Source of the DNA: an uncultured Flavobacteriaceae bacterium
Lineage (GTDB): Bacteria > Bacteroidota > Bacteroidia > Flavobacteriales > Flavobacteriaceae
NCBI GenBank assembly: GCA_943788095.1
Contig: CALSOZ010000001.1
Span: 62,001-126,000 of the forward strand
Direction of reading: 5' to 3'
DNA: 64,000 nt
A model generated the notes under the pieces. That model was not told the origin of the DNA and searched no databases. It worked only from the letters and a program-made list of their open reading frames with translations. Of this stretch, positions 42,175 to 51,489 are shown in pieces (position 1 is the stretch's first letter; each line of letters starts with the position of its first letter). Both the position numbers and the translations under genes were made by a program.

Positions 42175-44266
42175 ACAGCTAAACGTTGCGCTAATTGGAA
42201 ACCCAAATACCGGAAAAACATCGGTATTTAATGCGTTGACAGGGCTGAATCAAAAGGTAGGGAACTATCCAGGGATTACTGTCGATAAAAAACAAGGCAT
42301 TTGTAAATTATCACGGGGCGTGAAAGCCCATATATTGGACCTTCCAGGGACTTACAGCCTTAACGCTTCTTCTTTGGATGAAAATGTGGTCATCGAATTA
42401 TTGCTCAATAAAAATGATAAAGATTATCCCGATGTGGCCATAATTGTCAGTGATGTTGAAAACCTAAAACGAAACTTACTCTTATTCACTCAAATTAAAG
42501 ACCTGAAAATCCCTACTATTTTGGTGATTAATATGAGTGATTTAATGACCCGTAAAGGCATCTCCTTAGATATTGAACTGTTAGAAGCCAAACTTCACAC
42601 CAAAATTGCTCTTGTCAGTACCCGAAAAAATCGAGGGATTGATGAACTTAAACAGCTGATTGAAAACTACAAAACCATTTCCACACAAGCTTGTTTAGAC
42701 ACCACTACAATTGACGAAGCTTATTTTCAAAGTTTACAAAAAGCCTTTCCAAACCAGGATGTTTACAAATTATGGTTGGTAATTACTCAAGATGCGAATT
42801 TTGGAAAAATCAACCGGCAAGAGTTAGATGTTTCAAAATTTAAAACAAAATCCAATCAAGAATTAAAGCGATTACAGCAAAAAGAAGCCATTAAACGCTA
42901 TCAATTTATAAACACTATTTTAAAGGAAGGTCAAACCATTGACCGCTCAAAAGCAACCGACTTACGAAGTAAACTAGACCGTTTACTCATTCATAAAGTA
43001 TGGGGATACGTTATCTTTTTTGTGATATTATTGACCATTTTTCAGGCTATTTACGACTGGGCAACAGTTCCAATGGACCTCATCGACACCACCTTTGCGA
43101 GCTTGGCCGAGTGGGTCAAAAACACCTTTCCTGGAGGCGGGATGGTGACCGATTTGGTCGCCGAAGGTATTGTATCGGGAATAGGCGGGATCGTCATATT
43201 TATTCCACAAATTGCCTTTTTGTTTTTATTTATTTCGATTTTAGAAGAAAGTGGTTATATGAGTCGCGTCGTCTTTTTAATGGACCGGGTCATGCGCCGC
43301 TTTGGATTGAGTGGAAAAAGTTTAGTCCCGCTAATTTCTGGAACGGCTTGTGCCATTCCCGCCGTGATGGCCACCCGAAATATTGAAAACTGGAAAGAAC
43401 GTCTTATTACTATATTAGTCGTTCCATTTACCACCTGTTCGGCACGTTTACCCGTGTACCTCATTATCATCGCCTTGGTGATTCCCGAAGGCTCCATCAT
43501 TGGATTAAACTATCAAGCGCTGGTTTTAATGGCATTGTACTTGCTTGGCTTTGGAATGGCGATCTTATCCGCTTATATTCTCGATAGAATTTTAAAAACA
43601 AAACACAAGACCTTTTTTGTGGTCGAAATGCCCAACTATAAATTGCCTTTACTAAAAAATGTCATTATTACGGTCATTGAAAAAACAAAAACGTTTGTGT
43701 TTGAAGCCGGAAAAATTATTTTAGCTATCTCCATTATTCTATGGGTATTGGCGTCTTATGGACCAGGGGATAAATTTAACAATGCCGAGTCCTATGTGGA
43801 AACATCCGCTACACAAAGCACTTTTGAACGGGATGATCAAATTGCAGCGTTTAAATTAGAACATTCGTATATAGGCATCGTTGGAAAAACAATTGAACCC
43901 CTCATCAAACCTTTAGGATATGATTGGAAAGTAGGGATTGGATTGGTCGCGTCATTTGCTGCACGAGAAGTGTTTGTCGGAACTTTGGCAACGATTTACA
44001 GTGTTGGAAGCGCTAATGAAGGTGAAAATATAGATACCATTAAAACCAAAATGGCCAATGAAACCTATGCCGATGGCACCAAAGTATTCACGCTTGCTTC
44101 GGGGATCTCCTTACTGCTTTTTTATGCCTTTGCGATGCAATGTATGAGTACGCTAGCGATTGTGAAACGCGAAACTAAAAGCTGGAAATGGCCGATTCTT
44201 CAGCTCATTGGAATGACGGCCATCGCGTATATTTGTGCGTTAATTGCCTTTCAATTTTTAAAATAA
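42167..44266 (+). CDS. feoB: ferrous iron transport GTPase-permease
   Basis: A 699-residue Fe(II) transporter. The N-terminal G domain shows GNPNTGKTSVFN (P-loop), DLPGTYS (G3) and NMSD (G4). A helical spacer follows, and the membrane part has the FeoB core with GSG-like SGTACAIPAVMATR and CSARLPVYLIII gate motifs (split as TTCSARLPVY). It is slightly shorter than E. coli FeoB (773), the difference being in the C-terminal tail. Confidence 0.96.
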   Translation: MSKQLNVALIGNPNTGKTSVFNALTGLNQKVGNYPGITVDKKQGICKLSRGVKAHILDLPGTYSLNASSLDENVVIELLLNKNDKDYPDVAIIVSDVENLKRNLLLFTQIKDLKIPTILVINMSDLMTRKGISLDIELLEAKLHTKIALVSTRKNRGIDELKQLIENYKTISTQACLDTTTIDEAYFQSLQKAFPNQDVYKLWLVITQDANFGKINRQELDVSKFKTKSNQELKRLQQKEAIKRYQFINTILKEGQTIDRSKATDLRSKLDRLLIHKVWGYVIFFVILLTIFQAIYDWATVPMDLIDTTFASLAEWVKNTFPGGGMVTDLVAEGIVSGIGGIVIFIPQIAFLFLFISILEESGYMSRVVFLMDRVMRRFGLSGKSLVPLISGTACAIPAVMATRNIENWKERLITILVVPFTTCSARLPVYLIIIALVIPEGSIIGLNYQALVLMALYLLGFGMAILSAYILDRILKTKHKTFFVVEMPNYKLPLLKNVIITVIEKTKTFVFEAGKIILAISIILWVLASYGPGDKFNNAESYVETSATQSTFERDDQIAAFKLEHSYIGIVGKTIEPLIKPLGYDWKVGIGLVASFAAREVFVGTLATIYSVGSANEGENIDTIKTKMANETYADGTKVFTLASGISLLLFYAFAMQCMSTLAIVKRETKSWKWPILQLIGMTAIAYICALIAFQFLK

Positions 44267-44272
44267 TAAAGA

Positions 44273-44407
44273 ATGAATGATCTCTTTCAAACCGTCATAA
44301 TCGTTTTTGTTTTGGTTCTAGCGCTTGTTTTTTTGTTTAGAAAACAACTTTGGAAGTCAAAAAAGACCGACGATTCTTGTGGAAATGGTTCTTGTGGGTG
44401 TGATTAG
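44273..44407 (+). CDS. FeoB-associated Cys-rich membrane peptide
   Basis: A 44-residue peptide starting 6 bp after feoB: a hydrophobic helix (VIIVFVLVLALVFLF), a basic stretch (RKQLWKSKK) and a Cys-rich end (SCGNGSCGCD). This is the pattern of the FeoB-associated Cys-rich membrane protein family that takes the place of FeoC in many bacteria. Its stop overlaps the end of the converging ZIP gene by 4 bp. The three cysteines could bind or pass on iron. Confidence 0.82.
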   Translation: MNDLFQTVIIVFVLVLALVFLFRKQLWKSKKTDDSCGNGSCGCD

Positions 44408-45225
44408 CCTAAAGCAACGTCGAGTGTCATCATTACAATAAACCCACCAATAAATCCAAGCGTGGCCACATCGGTATATTTATCACGTTGGGTTTCTGGA
44501 ATCACTTCTTCTACCACTACAAAAATCATTGCACCGGCAGCAAAGGCTAAAGCATATGGTAAAATGGGAATGAAAAATGTCACTGCCACAGCACCTACAA
44601 CTGCTGCAATAGGCTCTACAATAGCTGATAACTGTCCATACCAAAAACTTTTAAACTTGCTCACACCTTGACGCCTTAATGGCATAGAAACAGCCAGTCC
44701 TTCGGGGAAATTTTGGATTCCAATTCCGAGTGCCAATGCTACTGCACCCCCAATAGTCGCTTCAGGAATTCCTGCGGCAACACCGCCAAAGATAACGCCA
44801 ACGGCTAACCCTTCTGGAATGTTATGAAGTGTGATCGCCAACACCAATAAAGTCGTCCGATGCCAAGGCGATTTCACACCTTCTTTTTCGCTTTCTTTAA
44901 AGTTAATATGTAAATGAGGTAATACTTTGTCGAGGCCAAATAGAAATAACGCTCCAAAACCAAAACCAACCGCTGCTGGAATCACTTTAACAAAACCTTC
45001 GCCTGGACTCATCTCAATACTTGGCGCTAATAAACTCCAAAAACTAGCCGCAACCATGACACCTCCAGTAAAACCGAGCATTCCATCTAGAAGTCCTCGA
45101 TTCATGCCTTTGAAGAAAAAAACTAGAGACGCTCCTAGGGCCGTCACAATCCACGTAAATAATGAGGCATACAACGCTGCTAAAATGGGGTCTATACTGC
45201 TAAAGTAGGAAATGATCTGATCCAT
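44404..45225 (-). CDS. ZIP family divalent metal transporter
   Basis: A 273-residue membrane protein with eight helices of the ZIP/GufA type. Metal-binding motifs are HNIPEGLAVGVIFGG in helix 4 and QNFPEGLAVSMPLRR in helix 5. Substrates of this group are usually zinc but can be iron or manganese. It converges on the feo operon, which may hint at a shared role in metal supply, but the two are on opposite strands. Confidence 0.93.
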   Translation of the reverse strand: MDQIISYFSSIDPILAALYASLFTWIVTALGASLVFFFKGMNRGLLDGMLGFTGGVMVAASFWSLLAPSIEMSPGEGFVKVIPAAVGFGFGALFLFGLDKVLPHLHINFKESEKEGVKSPWHRTTLLVLAITLHNIPEGLAVGVIFGGVAAGIPEATIGGAVALALGIGIQNFPEGLAVSMPLRRQGVSKFKSFWYGQLSAIVEPIAAVVGAVAVTFFIPILPYALAFAAGAMIFVVVEEVIPETQRDKYTDVATLGFIGGFIVMMTLDVALG

Positions 45226-45251
45226 GGTTTTTCAAAATTTTGTGCAAGATA

Positions 45252-45977
45252 CTAATTCCCTTTCTCTTTTTGAAGTTGTTCATACGCTTCCTGAACTTTT
45301 CTAAATTTTTCTTGCGCCCCTTTTTGATGTTCTTTCCCTAAATGTAAGACTTTATCGGGGTGGTATTTTTTGGCCATTTTCCTGTACGCTGCTTTGATTT
45401 CAGACATTGTGGCGTTGGTATTTAGCTCTAAAATTTTATAGGCAGTATCCGAATTCTTATAAAACATGGCTTTGATGCTCTCAAAATCTCTAAGATTAAT
45501 CCCTAAATAAGAAGCGATTCGAGAAATTGCATCCACCTCAGAATCGGCCACATGGTTATCCGCTTTAGCAATGCCAAATAAAAAGTGAATCAGTTGAAGT
45601 CGCGAGGCATGATCCATCATTTGACGGATTTGCAAACAAACCTGGCGTGTTGAAATATTGGTTTGTTTGGATATTTCTTTAAATAAATTAAAGGCATGGT
45701 TGGCACGCTCTTTTCCATACATTTGGACAAATTGTGCCCGTACAAAATCCAATTCGCGTTGGTCTTGTTTGCCATCGGCTTTGATCACAATGGACGCTAA
45801 AACCAATAAACTGACCTCAAAATCCCCTGAACGGGTTTGAGTTTTGTCGGCACGCTTTAGTGACCCTACTTTAGAAGAGGAGTCTAGCAAACTTCCCAAA
45901 GCCAATCCTATAATAGCGCCTATAGGCCCTCCAAAAGACCATCCGATTGAGGCCCCTATCCATTTTGAAAATCCCAT
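45252..45977 (-). CDS. TerB-like and DnaJ domain protein
   Basis: A 241-residue protein of DjlA-like plan: a Gly-rich N-terminal hydrophobic patch (GASIGWSFGGPIGAIIGLALG) that may associate with the membrane, a TerB-like helical domain (about 50-160, LLVLASIVIKADGKQDQREL and FGIAKADNHVADSEVD) and a C-terminal J domain (about 172-236) with the HPD motif in KKYHPDKVLH. The J domain would stimulate an Hsp70 partner. Stands 26 bp from the ZIP gene, same strand. Confidence 0.9.
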   Translation of the reverse strand: MGFSKWIGASIGWSFGGPIGAIIGLALGSLLDSSSKVGSLKRADKTQTRSGDFEVSLLVLASIVIKADGKQDQRELDFVRAQFVQMYGKERANHAFNLFKEISKQTNISTRQVCLQIRQMMDHASRLQLIHFLFGIAKADNHVADSEVDAISRIASYLGINLRDFESIKAMFYKNSDTAYKILELNTNATMSEIKAAYRKMAKKYHPDKVLHLGKEHQKGAQEKFRKVQEAYEQLQKEKGN

Positions 45978-46121
45978 AAATGTGTATAAAAATTAAATTA
46001 AAAATCAAACCTACAAAAAAAGAATAGTATCCGTTGACAACCGCTGATATTTCTGAACAAATTTATAGATGATTTAACAGTTGACAATCCTAAAAATGAA
46101 TATAATTGACCGACAAATGTG

Positions 46122-46129
46122 TATCTTTG
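46122..46129 (+). promoter_or_regulatory. -7 box of the bacilliredoxin gene (TATCTTTG)
   Basis: Perfect TAnnTTTG 25 bp before the ATG. It overlaps an upstream in-frame GTG, which shows that the protein starts at the ATG and not at that GTG. Confidence 0.6.
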
Positions 46130-46154
46130 TGCTTTAATTAAAAAAATAAAACAC

Positions 46155-46565
46155 ATGTATCCAGCAGAATTAGTAAAACCCATGCGTGAACATTTGACGC
46201 AAGTAGGTTTTGAAGAATTACATACCGCCGAAGCTGTGGACACTGCTTTAGCAAACTCTGGCACGACTTTAGTCGTAGTCAACTCAGTTTGTGGTTGTGC
46301 AGCTGCCAATGCGCGTCCCGGCGCTATTATGAGTTTAGAAAATGACAAACGTCCAACGCAAACCGTCACGGTGTTTGCAGGGGTTGATAAAGACGCCGTT
46401 GCAAAGGCCAGAGACCATATGGTTCCGTTTCCTCCAAGCTCGCCTTGTATGGCTTTGTTTAAAGACGGAGAATTAGTACATATGCTCGAACGTCATCATA
46501 TCGAAGGTCGCCCAGCCGAATTGATCGCTGAAAACTTAATGAATGCGTACAACGAACACTGTTAG
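46155..46565 (+). CDS. BrxA/BrxB (YphP/YqiW) family bacilliredoxin
   Basis: A 136-residue thioredoxin-fold protein. The CGC active site is in NSVCGCAAANARPG. The family removes bacillithiol from mixed disulfides; in Bacteroidota the low-molecular-weight thiol and partner are less clear. The frame extends 12 codons upstream of the chosen ATG, but the family start (MYPAELVKPMREHL) and the promoter position agree with the ATG. Confidence 0.92.
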   Translation: MYPAELVKPMREHLTQVGFEELHTAEAVDTALANSGTTLVVVNSVCGCAAANARPGAIMSLENDKRPTQTVTVFAGVDKDAVAKARDHMVPFPPSSPCMALFKDGELVHMLERHHIEGRPAELIAENLMNAYNEHC

Positions 46566-46586
46566 CCCCATTCACTGTTTTATATA

Positions 46587-46612
46587 AAACCAGGCAATTG
46601 CCTGGTTTTTTT
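46587..46612. terminator. intrinsic terminator between converging genes
   Basis: AAAACCAGGCA and TGCCTGGTTTT surround a minimal loop and T8 follows on the plus strand. It separates the bacilliredoxin gene from the converging radA. Confidence 0.85.
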
Positions 46613-46621
46613 TGGTTTCCA

Positions 46622-47983
46622 CTAGCCTATGATTTCAACTAAATCTTCAATTTTGGTCAATAATTGCACTTTGATGGTGGTGTTTTTGAGTCCAATTTTA
46701 TTGTGTTTAGAAACAAATATAATTTCGAAGCCTAGTTTTTCTGCTTCCAAAATACGCTGATCTACACGTTGAACCGGTCGAATTTCACCCGATAAACCAA
46801 CTTCTCCAGCAAAACAAAAGTTTTTAGCCAAAGCCTCGTCGTCATTGGAAGATAAGATCGCTGCAACCACGGCTAGGTCAATAGCCGGATCATCCACATT
46901 GATGCCGCCGGTAATATTTAAAAACACATCCTTTGCACCGAGCCTGAAACCAGCCCGTTTTTCCAAAACAGCCAAGAGCATATTGAGGCGTTTGGCATTA
47001 AACCCTGTGGCACTCCGTTGGGGTGTTCCATAAACCGCTGTACTAACCAAGGCTTGAACTTCGATAAGTAAAGGGCGTACGCCTTCGAGAGTCACCGCAA
47101 TGGCATTGCCAGACAACGCCTCGTCCTTTTTGGAAATTAAGATTTCTGAAGGATTTGTCACTTCGCGTAAGCCTGTTCCAAGCATTTCATAAATACCCAA
47201 CTCATGGGTCGATCCAAAACGATTTTTATGGGCTCTTAAAATCCTAAATACATGATTTCTGTCGCCTTCAAACTGAAGCACGGTATCCACCATATGTTCT
47301 AATATTTTAGGCCCTGCAATGGATCCATCTTTAGTGATGTGTCCGATTAAAATGACGGGCGTCGCGGTTTCTTTGGCAAATTTAATGAGCTCGCTTGTAC
47401 ATTCTTTGATTTGTGACACGCTTCCAGCGGAGGCTTCAAGGTAATCACTTTGTAAGGTTTGAATGGAATCAATGATCACCACATCGGGTTGAAGGGCTTC
47501 AATTTGTTTAAATATAAGCTGTGTTTTTGTTTCGGTAAGAATGTAGCAGGTGTCGTTTAAAGGTTGAATCCGTTCTGCTCTAAGTTTAATTTGTTTTTGA
47601 CTTTCTTCGCCCGAAACATACAAGGTTTTGTACGGTAATTTCAAAGAGACCTGAAGCATGAGGGTGCTTTTCCCGATCCCAGGTTCGCCACCTAAAAGTG
47701 TTAGAGACCCTGGAACAATACCGCCCCCCAAAACTCTATTCAACTCGCCATCGGCGGTGTCCATTCGGATGGTTTTGGTGGTGTCAATTTCAGAAATTCT
47801 CAAGGGTTTAGAAACACGTTTAGTGGTGTTTTGAGTTCCTGTTTTCCAGTCTTTTTTATCTGGTTTCTGAACTAATTCTTCTGTAATCGTATTCCAAGAT
47901 TTACAGGATGAACATTGTCCTTGCCATTTGGCAGATTGAGCTCCACAGCTCTGACAAAAAAAGGTAGTTTTTACTTTGGCCAT
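46622..47983 (-). CDS. radA: DNA repair protein RadA (Sms)
   Basis: A 453-residue DnaB-like/RecA-like helicase that helps branch migration. N-terminal zinc finger (CQSCG..KWQGQCSSC), Walker A GGEPGIGKST, the RadA-specific KNRFGS motif (HKNRFGSTHELG) and a C-terminal Lon-type domain (GGINVDDPAIDLAVVAAILS). Its start overlaps the stop of the upstream esterase-like gene by one base, so the two are translated together. Confidence 0.96.
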   Translation of the reverse strand: MAKVKTTFFCQSCGAQSAKWQGQCSSCKSWNTITEELVQKPDKKDWKTGTQNTTKRVSKPLRISEIDTTKTIRMDTADGELNRVLGGGIVPGSLTLLGGEPGIGKSTLMLQVSLKLPYKTLYVSGEESQKQIKLRAERIQPLNDTCYILTETKTQLIFKQIEALQPDVVIIDSIQTLQSDYLEASAGSVSQIKECTSELIKFAKETATPVILIGHITKDGSIAGPKILEHMVDTVLQFEGDRNHVFRILRAHKNRFGSTHELGIYEMLGTGLREVTNPSEILISKKDEALSGNAIAVTLEGVRPLLIEVQALVSTAVYGTPQRSATGFNAKRLNMLLAVLEKRAGFRLGAKDVFLNITGGINVDDPAIDLAVVAAILSSNDDEALAKNFCFAGEVGLSGEIRPVQRVDQRILEAEKLGFEIIFVSKHNKIGLKNTTIKVQLLTKIEDLVEIIG

Positions 47984-49128
47984 TAGTATCCGAATTCTTT
48001 TTTAATTTGATCTGCTCTTTTGAGCATGTCATCTTTACGGTAACCCTCTACTTCTTCGAGAGAGAAGGCTGACCGGTAAATGTTCATTGCTTTTTTTTGT
48101 TTTCCTATTTCTTCATAATGCCGTGCGAGGTAAAAGCTTGCTATGGTCGTATCGGGATGATGTTCGCTTGCAATTTTCCCTAATTCCTTAAAATATTCGA
48201 ATTTTTTTGTTTTTTCAATGGCTGTAGCGATGACTCTAAAATCATTAATACTGATTTGTTTTTCAATTCCATATAAAGTTTCGATCAAATCATATTTCTC
48301 AATTAAATACTCCAAAGGCGATGTCTGTAAAGTTAAAATATCATTCTTATACTCCTTCTTGCTTATGGGGTGAAATGCAAAAAAAATACTTTCTAATGCT
48401 TTTGGGATAGACTGAGCTGCCAGTGAATAATGATTGGCGGTTTCAAAATTGTCAAATGCATATTGAAGGTTTGTGTTTTCTAACGCAGATAGTTTGCTGT
48501 TTAGCATCATAATTTTGTTCTTATTTCGCTTGATATCTAACTCGGCAGTCGATAAATAATAAAAGGTGTTGGAATCATCTTCTTGTCCGAGCCTTCTTGT
48601 TAAATTCTCCTCCATCATAGGGGATATACTCGGACTCAATGCAATGAACGCATTGAAAACGGAGTTGGTATTAAACAAAAAGTAATTTATAAAATTTGCG
48701 GTTTCACCATGTCCAACAGCGACTCTAAAATTAAGACTCCGGTAATTCTCTGTCATAAAAGAAATAAGATCGTTCTCAATAAAATCATAAAACTGAGCTC
48801 CGGAATTAAATGGTAAATAGTCTGCTGATGAAATATAACAATCTTCAGACCTTGAATTTGCTTGATTCACCCCCACCACAATGGCTTCAGGCATATCTTG
48901 CCAGTAAGAACAATACTCAACATTTCCAGCCACAACCTCAAAAAGATAATCCCCATCAAAAACAATAATTAGGGGATAGTATTTTTCTGGATTGGATTCG
49001 TAATTACGGGGGAGTTGTATTTTTAATTCACGTGTGGTTCCTATGGCATTTGATTCAATCGATTTATAAAACGTCTGAGCAAAGGTTATATTCAAACATA
49101 GCAAAGTAGAAATTAAAAAAGGTTTCAT
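47983..49128 (-). CDS. exported esterase-like alpha/beta protein, nucleophile Ser replaced
   Basis: A 381-residue protein with signal peptide (MKPFLISTLLCLNITFAQ). Residues 25-270 follow the Fes/IroE-type esterase fold (RELKIQLPRNYESNPEKYYP, PLIIVFDGDYLFE, EAIVVGVNQ). The nucleophile elbow, usually GHSFGG, reads AVGHGETANF, so the serine is a glycine. A helical C-terminal part of about 100 residues (HYEEIGKQKKAMNIYRSAF) looks like TPR. The ATG is chosen for the signal peptide; the frame extends 56 codons upstream into the neighbouring gene. It may be a binding protein rather than an enzyme. Confidence 0.78.
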   Translation of the reverse strand: MKPFLISTLLCLNITFAQTFYKSIESNAIGTTRELKIQLPRNYESNPEKYYPLIIVFDGDYLFEVVAGNVEYCSYWQDMPEAIVVGVNQANSRSEDCYISSADYLPFNSGAQFYDFIENDLISFMTENYRSLNFRVAVGHGETANFINYFLFNTNSVFNAFIALSPSISPMMEENLTRRLGQEDDSNTFYYLSTAELDIKRNKNKIMMLNSKLSALENTNLQYAFDNFETANHYSLAAQSIPKALESIFFAFHPISKKEYKNDILTLQTSPLEYLIEKYDLIETLYGIEKQISINDFRVIATAIEKTKKFEYFKELGKIASEHHPDTTIASFYLARHYEEIGKQKKAMNIYRSAFSLEEVEGYRKDDMLKRADQIKKEFGY

Positions 49129-49187
49129 GATATATCGGTTAACTATTTGTGTTGCCAAGTTAAGAAAATAACCGAAACCGAAATATA

Positions 49188-50159
49188 CTATTCCGAAGTT
49201 TGTTTTGGATACAGTCGGTTGTAAATGGGTAAAAACAGTAGCGACAGTCCCCCCAAAAGGATGACCATTAGTGTTTGAGAAGTCCACATAATCCACCCAA
49301 ATGCAATGCTGGGATCTTCGGGGATATTAAAAATTGAAAATGCCGCAAAGATGGCTAGTGGATAAGACCCAATACCGCCATTGGTCGCTGCAATGCTAAA
49401 GCTTGCCGAAATGAAGCCTAATAAAATGGCCGAAAATGGAAGTTGACTCGTTTCAGTTAAAGAAAAGGAGGTTACATAAAACATCGACACATACATGATC
49501 CAAATAAAAAGAGTGTGGGCTAGAAAGGCCCATTTTTTCTTCATTTTTAAGATACTTGAAATCCCTTCAATAAGCCCTAAAAAAAGTATTTTTATTTGGA
49601 GGGCAAACGGATGGTTTGACTTTTTGAATAGCTGATATCCGATGACAAGAATTGCCAAAGCAGCTAGCCCCAAAAGAATCAATTGCATGGGGTCGATATT
49701 GGTAAATAAAAAATCGTATATAATATCAAACTCGAGAACTAGTGTTATACTGATAATACAGAGCATTACTCCTAAATCGGCCACGCGCTCTGCAATGATG
49801 GTTCCGAAGCCTTTCTCAAAAGGTACTCCTTCATAATTGGTCAAAATGGTGGCACGAGAGACTTCGCCCGCTCTTGGAATCGTGAAATTAATGAGGTAAG
49901 TTGTAAAAACCGCCATGATACTATTTGGGAGTCGTAAATTATAGCCCATTGGCTCAATCATAAATTTCCAACGATAGGCGCGTGATAAGTGACTGAGGAT
50001 GCCTAAAAAAACACCAAGGCCCACCCAAAAATAATCAGCGTTTTTAAAATAGCCTAACAATATGGGAATCGAAATTTTGGACAACGAATACCACACTAAG
50101 AACACCCCTAACATTAAAGGAAGACTGATTTTTAGAACGGATTTTAGGGTCTTACTCAA
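49188..50159 (-). CDS. UPF0104/LPG-synthase-TM family membrane protein
   Basis: A 323-residue integral membrane protein with about eight helices. Family features are SRAYRWKFMIEPMGYNL, FTTYLINFTIPRAGEVSRA and the late ATNGGIGSYPLAIF. Relatives are flippases or part of the MprF superfamily; the substrate here is unknown. It lies 6 bp after panD on the same strand. Confidence 0.9.
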   Translation of the reverse strand: MSKTLKSVLKISLPLMLGVFLVWYSLSKISIPILLGYFKNADYFWVGLGVFLGILSHLSRAYRWKFMIEPMGYNLRLPNSIMAVFTTYLINFTIPRAGEVSRATILTNYEGVPFEKGFGTIIAERVADLGVMLCIISITLVLEFDIIYDFLFTNIDPMQLILLGLAALAILVIGYQLFKKSNHPFALQIKILFLGLIEGISSILKMKKKWAFLAHTLFIWIMYVSMFYVTSFSLTETSQLPFSAILLGFISASFSIAATNGGIGSYPLAIFAAFSIFNIPEDPSIAFGWIMWTSQTLMVILLGGLSLLFLPIYNRLYPKQTSE

Positions 50160-50165
50160 AGGGGC

Positions 50166-50516
50166 TTAGTTTAATAAATTCGTGGCTTCATTTGGAAAGA
50201 CTAAAGCGGGCTTAAAGACTTTAGCGGACTCAATATCCATAAAAGCGTACGTGATTAATATCAACACATCGCCAATAGAAACTTTGTGTGCTGCAGCTCC
50301 ATTGAGCGTAATTTCACCAGATTTTCTTGGGCCTGGAATCACATAAGTGTCTAGACGTTCACCATTGTTATTATTGACCACTTGAATTTTTTCGCCTTGA
50401 ATGATATTAGCGGCATCCATGAGATCTTCATCTATCGTAATACTGCCTATATAATCAAGCTCTGCTCCGGTGACTTTAACACGATGAATTTTAGATTTTA
50501 CGACTTGTATTTGCAT
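50166..50516 (-). CDS. panD: aspartate 1-decarboxylase
   Basis: A 116-residue pyruvoyl enzyme that makes beta-alanine for pantothenate. The self-cleavage site Gly-Ser lies in DYIGSITID near residue 24, and [18 protein letters not shown] carries the conserved Tyr and Arg region. It sits between panC and the UPF0104 gene, 14 bp after panC, forming a pantothenate operon. Confidence 0.95.
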   Translation of the reverse strand: MQIQVVKSKIHRVKVTGAELDYIGSITIDEDLMDAANIIQGEKIQVVNNNNGERLDTYVIPGPRKSGEITLNGAAAHKVSIGDVLILITYAFMDIESAKVFKPALVFPNEATNLLN

Positions 50517-50530
50517 GTTGGTAAAGATAA

Positions 50531-51382
50531 TTAATTTAAAGCGATATTGTCAATTAATCGGACATCTCTTGCGAAAACGGCAATGAATGCACGGTATTTT
50601 TTTGTTTGATTTTTTTGTCGAATCGGTGCCATTGTTTCAATGTCAGAGATTTGAAAATATTCGAGTTTTAATAACTCATGGTTATGAAATTGAGTACGGA
50701 CCCATTCGGAAATCTCTTCTGGCGCATCGTTCAGAAACTGCTGTTTGACCGACTGAAGTGTTTTGTAGATTAAAGCGGCTGTTTCTAGTTCTAAAACAGA
50801 CAATTGACTGTTTCTAGAACTCATCGCCAAGCCATTAGCCTCGCGTTGAATTGGGCATCCTTTGATATGAACTGGCAGTTGAGTAATCTCTACCATTTTT
50901 TTGACGATTTGTAATTGCTGAAAATCTTTTTCACCAAAATAAGCAATATCTGGCTTTACAATTTCAAATAAGCGTTTTACGATGGTTCCAACCCCATCAA
51001 AATGACCTGGTCTAAATTGGCCCTCCATTTGGGATTCTAGGCCTCCAAAATCAAACGATTCGACGGATGTTTGAGCTCCGTAAATAGCTTCGACGGTTGG
51101 AGCATACACGACAATCTTCGTTTTTGAGAGGGTCTCTAGTAATAAAACATCCTGAGCCAAAGTTCGAGGATACTTATTTAAATCCTCTGGGTTATTAAAT
51201 TGAGTTGGATTTACAAAAATGCTAACCACTACAAGCTCGTTTTCTACCATCGCTGCTTCCACTAAGGAGAGATGTCCGTGATGTAGAGCGCCCATGGTTG
51301 GCACAAATCCTATTGAAGAATCTGAGCTTTTTTCGGTGTTAATAAAAGCATTTAGCTCTGTTTTAGATGTATAAACTCGCAT
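50531..51382 (-). CDS. panC: pantoate--beta-alanine ligase
   Basis: A 283-residue ATP-dependent ligase, the last step of pantothenate synthesis. HIGH-like motif in [24 protein letters not shown], and [13 protein letters not shown] with the KMSKS-like MSSRNSQLS later. First gene of the panC-panD-UPF0104 operon; divergent from the glycogen-synthase-like gene. Confidence 0.96.
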   Translation of the reverse strand: MRVYTSKTELNAFINTEKSSDSSIGFVPTMGALHHGHLSLVEAAMVENELVVVSIFVNPTQFNNPEDLNKYPRTLAQDVLLLETLSKTKIVVYAPTVEAIYGAQTSVESFDFGGLESQMEGQFRPGHFDGVGTIVKRLFEIVKPDIAYFGEKDFQQLQIVKKMVEITQLPVHIKGCPIQREANGLAMSSRNSQLSVLELETAALIYKTLQSVKQQFLNDAPEEISEWVRTQFHNHELLKLEYFQISDIETMAPIRQKNQTKKYRAFIAVFARDVRLIDNIALN

Positions 51383-51443
51383 TTAGTATAAATTTAACAG
51401 CGTGCAAACTTAAGGTATTACTGTTAATCTGCATAAAATTTTG

Positions 51444-51451
51444 TATTTTTG
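51444..51451 (+). promoter_or_regulatory. -7 box of the glycogen-synthase-like gene (TATTTTTG)
   Basis: Perfect TAnnTTTG, 38 bp before the ATG that begins MKDKRILYVS. The frame extends 41 codons upstream across this box, so the ATG is the start. Confidence 0.6.
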
Positions 51452-51489
51452 CGTGTTTTTTGTTGACAAAACCAAAACTCACAGAACTT

